Assembly: GCA_041484195.1 (NCBI GenBank)
Contig: JBGPHC010000019.1
Span: forward strand, 1 to 64,000
Reading direction: 5' to 3'
Length of the DNA stretch: 64,000 bases
Origin: PSRI01 sp041484195
GTDB taxonomy: Bacteria > Bacteroidota > Bacteroidia > Chitinophagales > Chitinophagaceae
Positions 1 to 8,493 of the stretch are shown piece after piece. Made by a program: the position numbers and the translations under genes. The notes under the pieces were generated by a model. The model was not told the origin of the DNA. It saw only the letters and a program-made list of their open reading frames with translations, and did not search any database. The first letter of the stretch is position 1; every line of letters starts with the position of its first letter.

Positions 1-393
<393 letters not shown>

Positions 394-516
394 TAATTTT
401 ATTTTATTTTTACGCGTTACTCGTTATTTCCCAATATGTAATTTATTCTGGCAGCCGGATATAGGTGGCTGGCCCTGCGCCATTCCCTATGATTTAATGC
501 CGGCAGCTAAACTTTT

Positions 517-627
517 TATGGTGCTTTTACCGAGGGTGTTCACCTCTTCCCTTACCGAACAGAGAAGTTAAGCCCCTCATGGCCGATGGTACTTGGCTAA
601 CGCCTGGGAGAGTAGGTAGGTGCCGTA
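517..627 (+). rRNA. rrf: 5S ribosomal RNA
   Basis: This is a 5S rRNA of about 111 nt with the conserved core CCGAACAGAGAAGTTAAGC (557-575) and GCCGATGGTACT. The ends TATGGTGC (517-524) and GTGCCGTA (620-627) pair as the terminal helix with a few G-U pairs, which sets the boundaries. It lies downstream of the 23S gene and is followed by a strong terminator. Confidence 0.95.
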
Positions 628-634
628 TTTCTTG

Positions 635-664
635 AGTCCCGCTTATGGCGGGACTTTTTTTTTG
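635..664 (+). terminator. rRNA operon terminator
   Basis: A perfect 8-bp hairpin (AGTCCCGC 635-642, GCGGGACT 648-655) with a 5-nt loop is followed by an unbroken T run. This is a textbook intrinsic terminator for the rRNA operon. Confidence 0.93.
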
Positions 665-800
665 CCCACACCTCACTTGATACCCACCATTCCAGATCCG
701 GTTCAAACCCATTCAGATTCCTGAAATTGCGATCTTAGTTATCCCTAAAATAAAATGCCGGGCCGCTTGGCCCGGCATAATAAATTCTGCTCAAATTCTC

Positions 801-1670
801 TCAAAGATTGCCTTCCGCTGCTGGCTGATCAACCGTAATCACCGGTATCTTGGAACCGTAAGAAAGAAATTTATTTGTGATCTTATTCCACAATCCGGGT
901 AGCCTGAATTCTTTTTTCGGATGATCCATGATCAGATCCGCATTGATCCGTTTCGAGAAATCCAAAGTGCTCTTGGCTAAATTCTGACCTTCCAAAAGAA
1001 AACATTGCACCGGAATGGTAGAAAGGCTCTGTATTACCTCGAGGGTTTTGTTCAGAATATTGTCCTCAGAACTATTAATGTTCTTTCTCAGCGAAACCAG
1101 ATATACTGTGGACTTGAACGGGCGCGCCAGCATGGTTGCCAGCTTAATCCGCTGTAATGGTATCTCCTGATGAAGTGGTAATACAATTTTTTTGAAATGG
1201 CTCACTAAACCGCTTGACCTTACCGCCAACACAGGAATATTGGTCTTGCGCGCCAACCTGCTGATGGATATTGAAGAAATGATCCTTTGAAAAAGGTTGA
1301 ATTTCGACAATCCTACTACTACCAGGTCCATTTCATACTTTTCTATGTAGCGGGAAAGTTGCCTTAGCGGGTTCCCCTGCAAAAGGCTGATTTCAATCGT
1401 TCCCTCACCACATAATTGCGATTTGAAAGTGGCTTTTAATTCCGCCAGCTTTTCACGGCAGGCTTGCAGGTCCACATGCGATTCATAAGGCGTGAAATAA
1501 CTCTTGTCAATAGGGACCAGCGGCAATACAGGACGGAATAACACATGCACCAGATGAATGTTGCAGTGAAAATTATTTGCCAGTTCTATTGCCTTGGCAA
1601 TGGCCCATTTGTTCTTACTGGTGAAATCCACCGGAACCATGATGTTGTACAATCTGTTCGGCATAGGCAT
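801..1670 (-). CDS. Universal stress protein, two Usp domains
   Basis: Cytoplasmic protein of 289 aa made of two tandem UspA-like domains (about residues 5-145 and 155-285). The first opens with the usual strand followed by an Asp (IMVPVDF) and ends in a strand (IPVLAVRSS) of the family. The nucleotide-binding glycine motif before it is degenerate (GLSKFNLFQ), so ATP binding is doubtful. The frame could open at a TTG at 1688. I chose the ATG at 1670; ATGs at 1664 and 1640 are also possible. The gene lies 44 nt downstream of the GT-HAD fusion and is probably co-transcribed with it, which would link it to a stress response. The family is certain, the exact role unknown. Confidence 0.88.
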   Translation of the reverse strand: MPMPNRLYNIMVPVDFTSKNKWAIAKAIELANNFHCNIHLVHVLFRPVLPLVPIDKSYFTPYESHVDLQACREKLAELKATFKSQLCGEGTIEISLLQGNPLRQLSRYIEKYEMDLVVVGLSKFNLFQRIISSISISRLARKTNIPVLAVRSSGLVSHFKKIVLPLHQEIPLQRIKLATMLARPFKSTVYLVSLRKNINSSEDNILNKTLEVIQSLSTIPVQCFLLEGQNLAKSTLDFSKRINADLIMDHPKKEFRLPGLWNKITNKFLSYGSKIPVITVDQPAAEGNL

Positions 1671-1714
1671 TAATTTTTGGGTTAACAATCCAGCTTAATG
1701 ATTGGGTACCGTCA

Positions 1715-3091
1715 TTAAGCTATTGCCAGCAAGGGTTCAAAGGTCTTTTCCTTTATGGATCTATAAGCGATTTTTGATAGTAATTCATCATTCATCCCAA
1801 ATGCCACTCCCTTACCCACGTGCCCTACCATACATCTGTCGTCCCTGCTATCGCCAACCGCAATGCAATTCTTAAACTGAACATTGTATTTTTCACAGGC
1901 ATATTGAAGCGCGTTTGTTTTGCAATAGGCATGTCCGCAATAACTGTCTGGCGATGCAAAAAAGTAAGATGGCAGATTCACCTCACCAGTAGCCTTTCCT
2001 TCAAAGAATTCCAACTGGTTCGCATAAGAAAAATCTGCTCCGATATTTTGCCTCACATAATTTGTTATGAGCGTATAGCTATTGCTGATGATCCCAATAA
2101 TATAATCTTTTTCTTTCAGGGATTTCACAACTTCCCTGATATCATCTACCATTTCCAGACTGCCGGCAACATCCAGAAGGTCATCCATAGTCTTGCCCTT
2201 CAGGAACAGGCCAATCCTCTTGGTCAGAATAATCGGATCTTTTTCACTAAATCTCAGGTCATCCAGCCTGGGGGTAAATTTAAAAGCCTTTGCACACGCA
2301 TCGATAAACCGACCCTTAAGAATAGTGTCGTCCATATCAAAGACTACCATCTTATGAAAACCGGATAATTTTTCGCGAAAAGTCTGGCTCATCTCCCTGT
2401 TAATAGCTTCAAGCGAATATATTTCCTCTTCGATCGCTTCCACCGGTTGTTGCACCTGGGCCTTTGATATAATCACCCTGGAAACTTCTTTGCTCATCTT
2501 GCCCAAGCCTTCCCAGGGCTTGCTCTTATTTTCAATGTGGCCAATATTAACTTCCTTAATCCTGGCTTTCATCAAATACATGTCTATCAGGATACCTATG
2601 TCCACCCCATAGTCATTGGCGAATTCAACCTTTTTGAAAAAGCTTCTTCTGCCTGCAATCATTCCGCTCAGCGGCTGCAAAAAACTGGAGAGCCCGGGGT
2701 AAAAAATATTTAGTAGTGGTTTTGCTACCAATTCAGTTACTCGCCCGGCATTACGGCTGAAACTGCCCTTCACAAAATCCACTTCATTCTTCAACAATGG
2801 CTCAGCCAGTAGTTGTATAGCTTCCTCGGGATAAGGATCAATATCCCCGTCCAGGAAAATTATGATTTCATTATTGGCATGTTGAATGCCATCCTTCATC
2901 GATAACCCCTTGCCACGCACTTCACTGATGATTACTCTAGCGCCATTCGCTGCCGCGATTTCCGCAGTTCCATCGTCCGATTTATCATCTACTACAATCA
3001 CTTCCGTGACATGGCTGTTTCGAAAGCAGAACTGAACCACATTCCCGATGGTATTGGATTCATTTAAAACAGGGATTATGATAGTAAGCAT
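1715..3091 (-). CDS. Glucosyl-3-phosphoglycerate synthase-like glycosyltransferase fused to HAD phosphatase
   Basis: This 458-aa protein has two enzymes in one chain. Residues 1-215 are a GT-A glycosyltransferase of the GpgS (GT81) type: nucleotide-sugar motif PVLNESNTIG at 7-16, metal-binding DGDID at 81-85, and the GpgS signatures GRVTELVAKPLL (116-127), QPLSG (139-143) and YGVDIGILID (161-170). Residues 248-445 are a HAD hydrolase of the SerB-like class: nucleophile motif DMDDT 252-256, Asn/Ser 337-338, Lys391, and GDSRDD 413-418. The natural reading is synthesis of glucosyl-3-phosphoglycerate followed by its dephosphorylation to glucosylglycerate, a compatible solute. Substrate identity is inferred; mannosyl or another phosphoglycerate product is possible. 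The start is a clean ATG, and a stress-protein gene follows in the same direction. Confidence 0.85.
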   Translation of the reverse strand: MLTIIIPVLNESNTIGNVVQFCFRNSHVTEVIVVDDKSDDGTAEIAAANGARVIISEVRGKGLSMKDGIQHANNEIIIFLDGDIDPYPEEAIQLLAEPLLKNEVDFVKGSFSRNAGRVTELVAKPLLNIFYPGLSSFLQPLSGMIAGRRSFFKKVEFANDYGVDIGILIDMYLMKARIKEVNIGHIENKSKPWEGLGKMSKEVSRVIISKAQVQQPVEAIEEEIYSLEAINREMSQTFREKLSGFHKMVVFDMDDTILKGRFIDACAKAFKFTPRLDDLRFSEKDPIILTKRIGLFLKGKTMDDLLDVAGSLEMVDDIREVVKSLKEKDYIIGIISNSYTLITNYVRQNIGADFSYANQLEFFEGKATGEVNLPSYFFASPDSYCGHAYCKTNALQYACEKYNVQFKNCIAVGDSRDDRCMVGHVGKGVAFGMNDELLSKIAYRSIKEKTFEPLLAIA

Positions 3092-3591
3092 ATGAATCCT
3101 TCTTTTGGTTTGTGATTGGTTCCCACCAGAAGAGCCCTCCGGTTCAGGATGAAAAAATCAATACATTAAGCCACGCTTGTAAAACTAAGGCAAAACCTAT
3201 ACCTTAAAGATCATTACAGGGTTATTTTTTGATCCTGTTTCCAATTTTTTTTCCACAAGCCCAATGACTCATCTGAAGACATTCATAACTAATTATTTAA
3301 GCTTTTGAAAGTGGTAGCATCTGGCTTCTCGTTCTGCAGCGTAAATAAATGTTTTTGGTAAGTGTACGAGGAAAATATACGTCTGAATTGCCGCGAAAGC
3401 AAGTAGTATTATCAGGTACTAAAGCCTGGCTGCATTGAATAATAATTATTCGAAAGATGGGACAACAGGCCCATCAAAATACAAATTTCTCCCCCCTTGA
3501 AGCAGGCGGAGCCGGGTAGCAAAAAAAGATCATGGTTCCTCTTGCGCTAATTAAGAATTGTGGAACGTATGCATGAATTCAGGCAGAAAAT
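3092..3591. other. Intergenic stretch without a gene
   Basis: About 500 nt between the start of the GT-HAD gene and the terminator of the RRM gene. No open reading frame of convincing composition, tRNA or known RNA motif was seen on either strand. It presumably holds the promoter of the GT-HAD/usp pair, but I found no clear TAnnTTTG match. Confidence 0.5.
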
Positions 3592-3616
3592 AAAAAATCC
3601 CGACTGAACGGGATTT
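3592..3616 (-). terminator. Terminator of the RRM protein gene
   Basis: On the minus strand an 8-bp hairpin (arms AAATCCCG and CGGGATTT, loop of 6 nt) is followed by a T run. It lies about 30 nt beyond the stop codon of the RRM gene. Confidence 0.8.
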
Positions 3617-3644
3617 GAGAGAGAATTAAGAAGCTAAGATGATA

Positions 3645-4019
3645 TCAATATTCGTTATTGTAATCTCTTTTGTTATAACCACCACGATCGCGATAACCGC
3701 CGCCGCCACCACCTTTGTTGTAGCCGCCGCCGCCTCCGCCACCGAAGCTTCTCTTCTTAAATCCACCTTGTTTTGGGGGTCTTTCCTGGGCCTCATTAAT
3801 GACCATTTTCCTACCCATTACTTCTTTGTCGTACAGGCTGCTGAGCGCATTTTGCGCTTCAGTATCATTTTCCATTTCTACAAAGCCAAATCCTTTACTG
3901 CGGCCGGTTTCCCGGTCACGTACAATTTTAATGGAGCTAACAGTACCATACTGTTCGAACAAATTTCTCAGGTCGTCCTCTGTCATTGTCCAAGAGAGGT
4001 TGCCTACATACAGGTTCAT
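3645..4019 (-). CDS. RNA-binding protein with RRM domain and glycine-rich tail
   Basis: Single RRM protein of 124 aa. RNP2 (LYVGNL) lies at residues 3-8 and RNP1 (KGFGFVEM) at about 42-49. The RRM ends near residue 80. It is followed by a tail of glycine runs with Arg, Tyr and Asn (about 90-124), resembling the glycine-rich RNA-binding proteins of cyanobacteria and plants. In those groups such proteins are often cold-induced RNA chaperones; that role here is inference. The gene stands alone, with its own terminator and a leader of roughly 145 nt if the candidate promoter upstream is right. Confidence 0.93.
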   Translation of the reverse strand: MNLYVGNLSWTMTEDDLRNLFEQYGTVSSIKIVRDRETGRSKGFGFVEMENDTEAQNALSSLYDKEVMGRKMVINEAQERPPKQGGFKKRSFGGGGGGGYNKGGGGGGYRDRGGYNKRDYNNEY

Positions 4020-4460
4020 TGTAACTTTAATTTTAAAAAGTGAATAACTGAAAATTAGTAATGGAACTTAGTCGCTACAATGAACTGAGAGAACCCGAGG
4101 TTAGCGGAACCAGCCATAATAGGAACCAATAATGCATTACTTCCTTGTGAAGATAATGCTTTCCACCAAAAATAAATACAAAAATACAATTTATTTCCAG
4201 AGTACAAATTTCATGGAAAAAATCGTTGGATTCCCAAGTTTCGGATCGCCTCAAACTATTAAGATTACCTACTTGAATCTAATACTTTCCACTTAGGCTT
4301 CTGCCTTTTCGTCCCTTCCCAGCTTCAGATTCCTGAATACATCAGTTCTGAATATCTCATTTTCAAAGTACAATTTCCGTGGTTTTTATTAAGTGCGAAG
4401 TGGTTCTTTCAATATTTGAATTGGGGTCGGAAATGGTTTGATTCCCTGGTATAAAATCAA
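4020..4460. other. Leader of the RRM gene and empty intergenic DNA
   Basis: No gene is seen here. The part next to the RRM gene (4020-4166) would be its 5' leader and contains repeated GGTTCC/GGTTC words on the minus strand. The remainder up to the rplI terminator shows nothing recognisable. Confidence 0.45.
4167..4186 (-). promoter_or_regulatory. Tandem -7 elements upstream of the RRM gene
   Basis: Two copies of TATTTTTG, each matching the Bacteroidota -7 consensus TAnnTTTG, lie 12 nt apart on the minus strand (4167-4174 and 4179-4186). No good TTTG -33 box is seen at the usual spacing. If either is used, the RRM mRNA has a leader of about 140-155 nt. Confidence 0.4.
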
Positions 4461-4486
4461 AAACCCCGGAGTATGATTCCGGGGTC
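4461..4486 (-). terminator. Terminator of the rpsF-rpsR-rplI operon
   Basis: On the minus strand arms ACCCCGGA/TCCGGGGT (4463-4470 and 4478-4485) form an 8-bp hairpin followed by TTTTTGATTTT. It lies 25 nt past the rplI stop codon. Confidence 0.85.
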
Positions 4487-4510
4487 TCCACGAATTTCAG
4501 GCTATGACAA

Positions 4511-4957
4511 TTATTCGGCTACTACTTCAAATGCCAGTTCAGTTTCATTTCCATTCCCAAAATCAATTCTGGCTTTATAAGTGCCCAATTCCTTCACCTC
4601 GTCCAGTATATGGATGCGACGACGGTCGATTTCATATCCTTTTTGCTCTTTAATGGCACGGGCAACCTGTACCGTAGTGATACTGCCGAAAATCTTTCCT
4701 GAAGTGCCGGTCTTGGCTTTCAATTGCAAAGGAGACTCATTGAGCCTTGCTATAACCAGATTGATTTCCGCCAATAGTTTTGCTTCTTTTTTCTGTAATT
4801 GCTTGGTGCGTTCCTCTAATTGTTTCAGGTTGGAAGGCGAAGCTTCAATCGCATACTTCTGGGGAATAAGATAATTGCGGGCGTACCCACTCTTTACCTT
4901 TACTTTCTCGTTGGTTGCACCCAGATTGTCAACGTCTCGTATTAAGATTACTTCCAT
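4511..4957 (-). CDS. rplI: 50S ribosomal protein bL9
   Basis: This 148-aa protein has the bL9 N-terminal signature (MEVILIRDVDNLG ... KVKSGYARNYLIP), the long connecting helix (about 45-80) and the C-terminal domain. The length is normal for the family. It is the last gene of the rpsF-rpsR-rplI operon. A strong Shine-Dalgarno sequence, AAGGAGG (4963-4969), lies 5 nt before the ATG and overlaps the stop codon of rpsR. Such sites are rare in this phylum. Confidence 0.98.
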   Translation of the reverse strand: MEVILIRDVDNLGATNEKVKVKSGYARNYLIPQKYAIEASPSNLKQLEERTKQLQKKEAKLLAEINLVIARLNESPLQLKAKTGTSGKIFGSITTVQVARAIKEQKGYEIDRRRIHILDEVKELGTYKARIDFGNGNETELAFEVVAE

Positions 4958-4962
4958 GTCGT

Positions 4963-4969
4963 CCTCCTT
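4963..4969 (-). promoter_or_regulatory. Strong Shine-Dalgarno site of rplI
   Basis: AAGGAGG on the minus strand, 5 nt (ACGAC) before the rplI ATG. Its first two bases belong to the rpsR stop codon. It is perfectly complementary to the canonical anti-SD core, which is unusual for a Bacteroidota gene. Confidence 0.85.
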
Positions 4970-5234
4970 ACTTTAAAAGATCAGTTACGTATGGTAATAA
5001 CACCATCTGCCTGGCCTTTTTCACGGCTTCGGCAACTTTACGCTGGTATTTGAGTGAATTTCCTGTTATACGCCGGGGCAATAATTTACCCTGCTCATTC
5101 AGGAATTTCTTGAGGAACTCAACATCCTTGTAGTCAATATACCTGATATGGTATTTCTTAAAGCGGCAGAATTTCTTTCTGGGCTTTTCAGTCTTGATCG
5201 CTGTCAGGTATTTGATCTCATTCGCTTTTGCCAT
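4968..5234 (-). CDS. rpsR: 30S ribosomal protein bS18
   Basis: bS18 of 88 aa with the family core: FCRFKKY near residue 22, IDYKDVEFLKKFL, and GKLLPRRITGNSLKYQRKV around residues 51-69. It binds next to bS6 on the 30S platform. It starts 3 nt after the rpsF stop and is preceded by GGAGG (5243-5247), 8 nt before the ATG, inside the end of rpsF. The length and order (rpsF, rpsR, rplI) are standard. Confidence 0.98.
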   Translation of the reverse strand: MAKANEIKYLTAIKTEKPRKKFCRFKKYHIRYIDYKDVEFLKKFLNEQGKLLPRRITGNSLKYQRKVAEAVKKARQMVLLPYVTDLLK

Positions 5235-5237
5235 GAT

Positions 5238-5591
5238 CTATGCCTCCAGTTTTTCAGTGCCGGTAGATACACCACTTCTCTTCTTGGCATTATACCCGAC
5301 GGCGTATTTATCGAGCCTGGTAGCCATGTGACGCAAAACATGTTCGTCACGCAACAGCTGAATTTTCAGCGATTCATTGAAGCTGGATGGCGCTTTAAAT
5401 TCCACAACCCAGTAGAGACCCGTGGTCTTTTTCTGAATCGCGTACGCCAGTGATTTTAACCCCCAGGGATTGGAATGTACCAGTTCACCACCATTGCCGG
5501 TAATGAAATCTATGTACTTCTTCTGCGCGGCCTTGAATTCTTCGTCGCTCAGCACAGGGGTAAAAATCACCATCAATTCATAATTGTTCAT
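5238..5591 (-). CDS. rpsF: 30S ribosomal protein bS6
   Basis: bS6 of 117 aa: N-terminal YELMVIFTPVLSD, then NPWGLKSLAYAIQKK and a YWVVEF strand, as in the family. It partners bS18 on the 30S platform. It is first in the operon and preceded by a good Bacteroidota promoter. Unlike the two downstream genes it has no convincing Shine-Dalgarno sequence. Its C-terminal tail is basic and poorly conserved, as usual. Confidence 0.98.
   Translation of the reverse strand: MNNYELMVIFTPVLSDEEFKAAQKKYIDFITGNGGELVHSNPWGLKSLAYAIQKKTTGLYWVVEFKAPSSFNESLKIQLLRDEHVLRHMATRLDKYAVGYNAKKRSGVSTGTEKLEA
5243..5247 (-). promoter_or_regulatory. Shine-Dalgarno site of rpsR
   Basis: GGAGG on the minus strand, 8 nt before the rpsR ATG and within the last codons of rpsF. 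Confidence 0.7.
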
Positions 5592-5672
5592 TACCCTGTA
5601 TTTTAGTTTTGAAATGACTTATTGCCTGCCTTTCTGGAACTGCTTTCCTTTTATGGAACTTTGGCAGGGTTG

Positions 5673-5703
5673 CAAAGGTAGGTTTTTCAGGCTAAAAGGC
5701 AAA
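5673..5703 (-). promoter_or_regulatory. Promoter of the rpsF operon
   Basis: On the minus strand TTTG (5700-5703), 19 nt, then TACCTTTG (5673-5680). This is an exact match to the Bacteroidota TTTG-N19-TAnnTTTG promoter. It lies 82 nt before the rpsF start codon. Confidence 0.8.
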
Positions 5704-5760
5704 AAGAGGCTATAAAAGTTTTTTGAATCATAAAAACTGGCAAATCATTGAAAAATAGAA

Positions 5761-5783
5761 CTTTGCCATCCTGTCAGGCAAAG
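5761..5783. repeat. Inverted repeat between rpsF and htpG
   Basis: Perfect 7-bp arms CTTTGCC and GGCAAAG separated by 9 nt, 65 nt before the htpG start codon. It could be an operator for htpG or merely chance; no known heat-shock operator (CIRCE) matches. Confidence 0.35.
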
Positions 5784-5848
5784 GCAGGCTGGCATTTAAT
5801 TTGACCAGCCCATAACACTGAAAATCTCATTATTCAAATTCAAATCAT

Positions 5849-7699
5849 ATGCATAAAGGAAACATCCGGGTCCAGACTGAGAACATCTTCCCTATTATCA
5901 AGAAATTTCTGTACAGCGCTCATGACATATTCCTAAGGGAACTGATAAGTAACGCCATAGATGCAACACAAAAACTGAATACGCTCTCATCAATTGGAGA
6001 AGCAAAAGGCGACCTGGGCGACTTGGCAATCGAAATCAAACTGGATGCTGAAAATAAAACCCTCACAGTCTCCGATAAGGGTATCGGAATGACGGCTGCA
6101 GAGGTGGATAAATATATTAACCAGGTGGCATTCAGCGGAGCAGAGGAATTCCTGCAAAAATACAAAGGCCAGAATGAAGCCAATATTATAGGCCATTTCG
6201 GCCTGGGTTTCTATTCATCATTCATGGTAAGTAACAAAGTGGAGATATTCACCAAGTCCTACCAGGCTGATCAACCTGCGGTACGGTGGGAATGTGATGG
6301 CAGCCCGGAATATTTACTGGAAGAAACCGATAAACCTTCACGTGGCACCGATATAGTGCTCCATATCAATGAAGACAGCCTTGAATTCCTTGACCCGGCA
6401 AGAATTTCTGGGATTCTCAAAAAATTCTGCAGTTTTCTTCCGATACCTATCTTTTTTGAGGGTAGTCAGATCAACAATATTCATCCCGCATGGACCAGGA
6501 AACCATCTGAATTAACCACCCAGGACTACCAGAATTTCTACAAGGAGCTGTATCCCTTCAATGAACTTCCGCTATTCTGGATCCACCTGAATGTGGACTA
6601 TCCTTTTAATTTAACCGGCATACTCTATTTTCCGAAGATTAAACATAGCTATGAAATCCAGAAAGACAAGATTCAATTGTACAGCAACCAGGTTTTTGTA
6701 ACAGATGAAGTGAAAGATATTGTTCCCGAATTCCTGGTCATGTTGCAAGGCGTGATTGATTCTCCCGATATCCCACTGAATGTGAGCAGGAGCTACCTGC
6801 AGGGAGATCCAAATGTCAAGAAGATCAACAATCATATTACTAAGAAAGTAGCAGATAAGCTTGAAGAAATATTCAGCAAAGACCGGAAAGAATTTGAAGA
6901 TAAATGGGAACATATCGGACTGTTTGTGAAGTATGGGATGATGACAGAAGATAAATTTTTTGAGAAGGCGGATAAGTTCCATCTTTTTGAAGATGCGGCC
7001 GGTAGCAGGTTCCATACGTTGGAGGAATACCGAAATGAAGCGGAAGCTTTGCAGAAAAATAAAGATGGTAAACTTGTTATCATCTACACTACGGATCCCA
7101 TCCAGCAGGATAGCTATATCCAGCAGGCAACTGCAAAAGGATTCAAAATAGTTAAGCTGGAAACGATTATTGACGCTGCCTTTATTAACCAGGTGGAACA
7201 CAAATGGGAAAATGTTCACTTCGTTCGTGTGGACGCGGACATTGCCGATAATCTCATCGACAGGCAGGAACAACAGGATACCGTATTGAGTAAGTTCGAA
7301 GAATCAAAATTGAAAGAATTATTTGGGTTTGAGATTCCCGGTTTGCACCTCATGGTGGAATTAAAAGGTTTGAATCCAGATGTGGCTCCGGTTCTGGCTA
7401 CCAGGCCTGAATTCATGCGCCGGATGAAAGACATGGCCGCGGTGAATGGTTCTATGGGGAATTTTTATGCAAATATGCCTGATGAAGTTACACTTACAGT
7501 GAATGGCAACCATCCCATCTACCAATCAATCCTGGGTGAGACTGACGGTGAAAAACAGGAGAAACTGGCACGCAATCTGGCCGATCTTGCACTCTTGTCT
7601 CAGGGACTGTTGAAAGGAAATGAGCTGACTGCCTTCATAAATAGAAGCGTTGATTTGATAAACCCCGAAAGAAAAACCAAAATAATCCTTGAAGGGTAA
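5849..7699 (+). CDS. htpG: Chaperone HtpG (Hsp90 family)
   Basis: ATP-dependent cytosolic chaperone of 616 aa, slightly shorter than the E. coli protein. The N-terminal GHKL ATPase domain shows ELISNAIDA (31-39), DKGIGM, the lid motif GHFGLGFYSSFMV and GTDI. The middle domain carries NVSRSYLQ with the catalytic Arg. A C-terminal dimerisation region follows (from about 500). The gene is divergent from rpsF and stands alone. The upstream region holds an inverted repeat but no clear promoter. Confidence 0.97.
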   Translation: MHKGNIRVQTENIFPIIKKFLYSAHDIFLRELISNAIDATQKLNTLSSIGEAKGDLGDLAIEIKLDAENKTLTVSDKGIGMTAAEVDKYINQVAFSGAEEFLQKYKGQNEANIIGHFGLGFYSSFMVSNKVEIFTKSYQADQPAVRWECDGSPEYLLEETDKPSRGTDIVLHINEDSLEFLDPARISGILKKFCSFLPIPIFFEGSQINNIHPAWTRKPSELTTQDYQNFYKELYPFNELPLFWIHLNVDYPFNLTGILYFPKIKHSYEIQKDKIQLYSNQVFVTDEVKDIVPEFLVMLQGVIDSPDIPLNVSRSYLQGDPNVKKINNHITKKVADKLEEIFSKDRKEFEDKWEHIGLFVKYGMMTEDKFFEKADKFHLFEDAAGSRFHTLEEYRNEAEALQKNKDGKLVIIYTTDPIQQDSYIQQATAKGFKIVKLETIIDAAFINQVEHKWENVHFVRVDADIADNLIDRQEQQDTVLSKFEESKLKELFGFEIPGLHLMVELKGLNPDVAPVLATRPEFMRRMKDMAAVNGSMGNFYANMPDEVTLTVNGNHPIYQSILGETDGEKQEKLARNLADLALLSQGLLKGNELTAFINRSVDLINPERKTKIILEG

Positions 7700-7754
7700 G
7701 AGATTTATTTATATTGGGGCTGCCTGAATCAGGATTCAACAGGAAATGACTTGT

Positions 7755-8489
7755 TTACCTGGGATCTTTTTTTAATATTACGCCCTCCAGATATTTCAGT
7801 TTCCTGATCCTGTAAACCGGGTCATAATTAAAATCGAAAAATGTTTCAATAAATTTCGGACTGACATAAAGAAAATATATCGACCTGGGATTTATTCGCA
7901 TTGAATATTCAATTTTTCTGAGGAATTTTCTGATAGTTTCTTCGGCAAAAGGATTGAACATGAAGAATACTGATTCATCAGGACTGATCTCATAGTCCAA
8001 TACATTTGAACAGACCACTCGAAACGACATGCCCGAAATATATTGGGAGGTGATTTGCATATTTTCCACCGCCATTTCACAGACTTCCTTCGCGAAATCC
8101 ACGCCATTTATTTGGGTGAATCCTGAATATGCTGCTACGACCATGGCTCTTCCTTTGCCACAACCAAGATCCGTGAAAATGGTTGCAGGGGTCAGTTGCC
8201 TGATCCTTTTCAACATGGCTTCCAGCACAAAATAATTGACGGCTTCATATCGGGATGAATTTTCAATGTTATTGGAACCGGTATTTAGATCACTGAGCTC
8301 AACGGGACTGCTTGTCTTAATGTGATATTTCCTTTCCCCACGGATGTCATGGTATATAATAAAAACAGCCAGTACGGGATTCCAGTTGCTGGCAAAATAC
8401 CATAGAAGTTTTATATAATTTAAGACTTTGTTCAAAGGGAATAGTGATTCATGAATGGAAATGCAGGAGCTTGAGTTCGGCGCAATCAA
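7755..8489 (-). CDS. Class I SAM-dependent methyltransferase
   Basis: Protein of 244 aa with the SAM-binding motif I FTDLGCGKGRAMV (about 105-117), an acidic strand end VDFAKE and a motif-IV-like FMFNPF. Between residues 20 and 50 there is a hydrophobic, aromatic stretch that may touch the membrane. The substrate is unknown. A similar layout is found in Dot1-like and putative rRNA/protein methyltransferases, but no specific family is recognised. The only start is a TTG four nt after the recJ stop codon, since a stop lies directly upstream. An internal TTG is also possible. It is probably translated as part of a recJ operon. Confidence 0.75.
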   Translation of the reverse strand: MIAPNSSSCISIHESLFPLNKVLNYIKLLWYFASNWNPVLAVFIIYHDIRGERKYHIKTSSPVELSDLNTGSNNIENSSRYEAVNYFVLEAMLKRIRQLTPATIFTDLGCGKGRAMVVAAYSGFTQINGVDFAKEVCEMAVENMQITSQYISGMSFRVVCSNVLDYEISPDESVFFMFNPFAEETIRKFLRKIEYSMRINPRSIYFLYVSPKFIETFFDFNYDPVYRIRKLKYLEGVILKKDPR

Positions 8490-8493
8490 TTAT

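Noticed and set aside
3639..4047. Plus-strand frames opposite the RRM gene
   Set aside because: They are a shadow of the glycine-rich tail (low-complexity Ala/Thr/Val) with no own signals; the minus-strand RRM motifs are clear.
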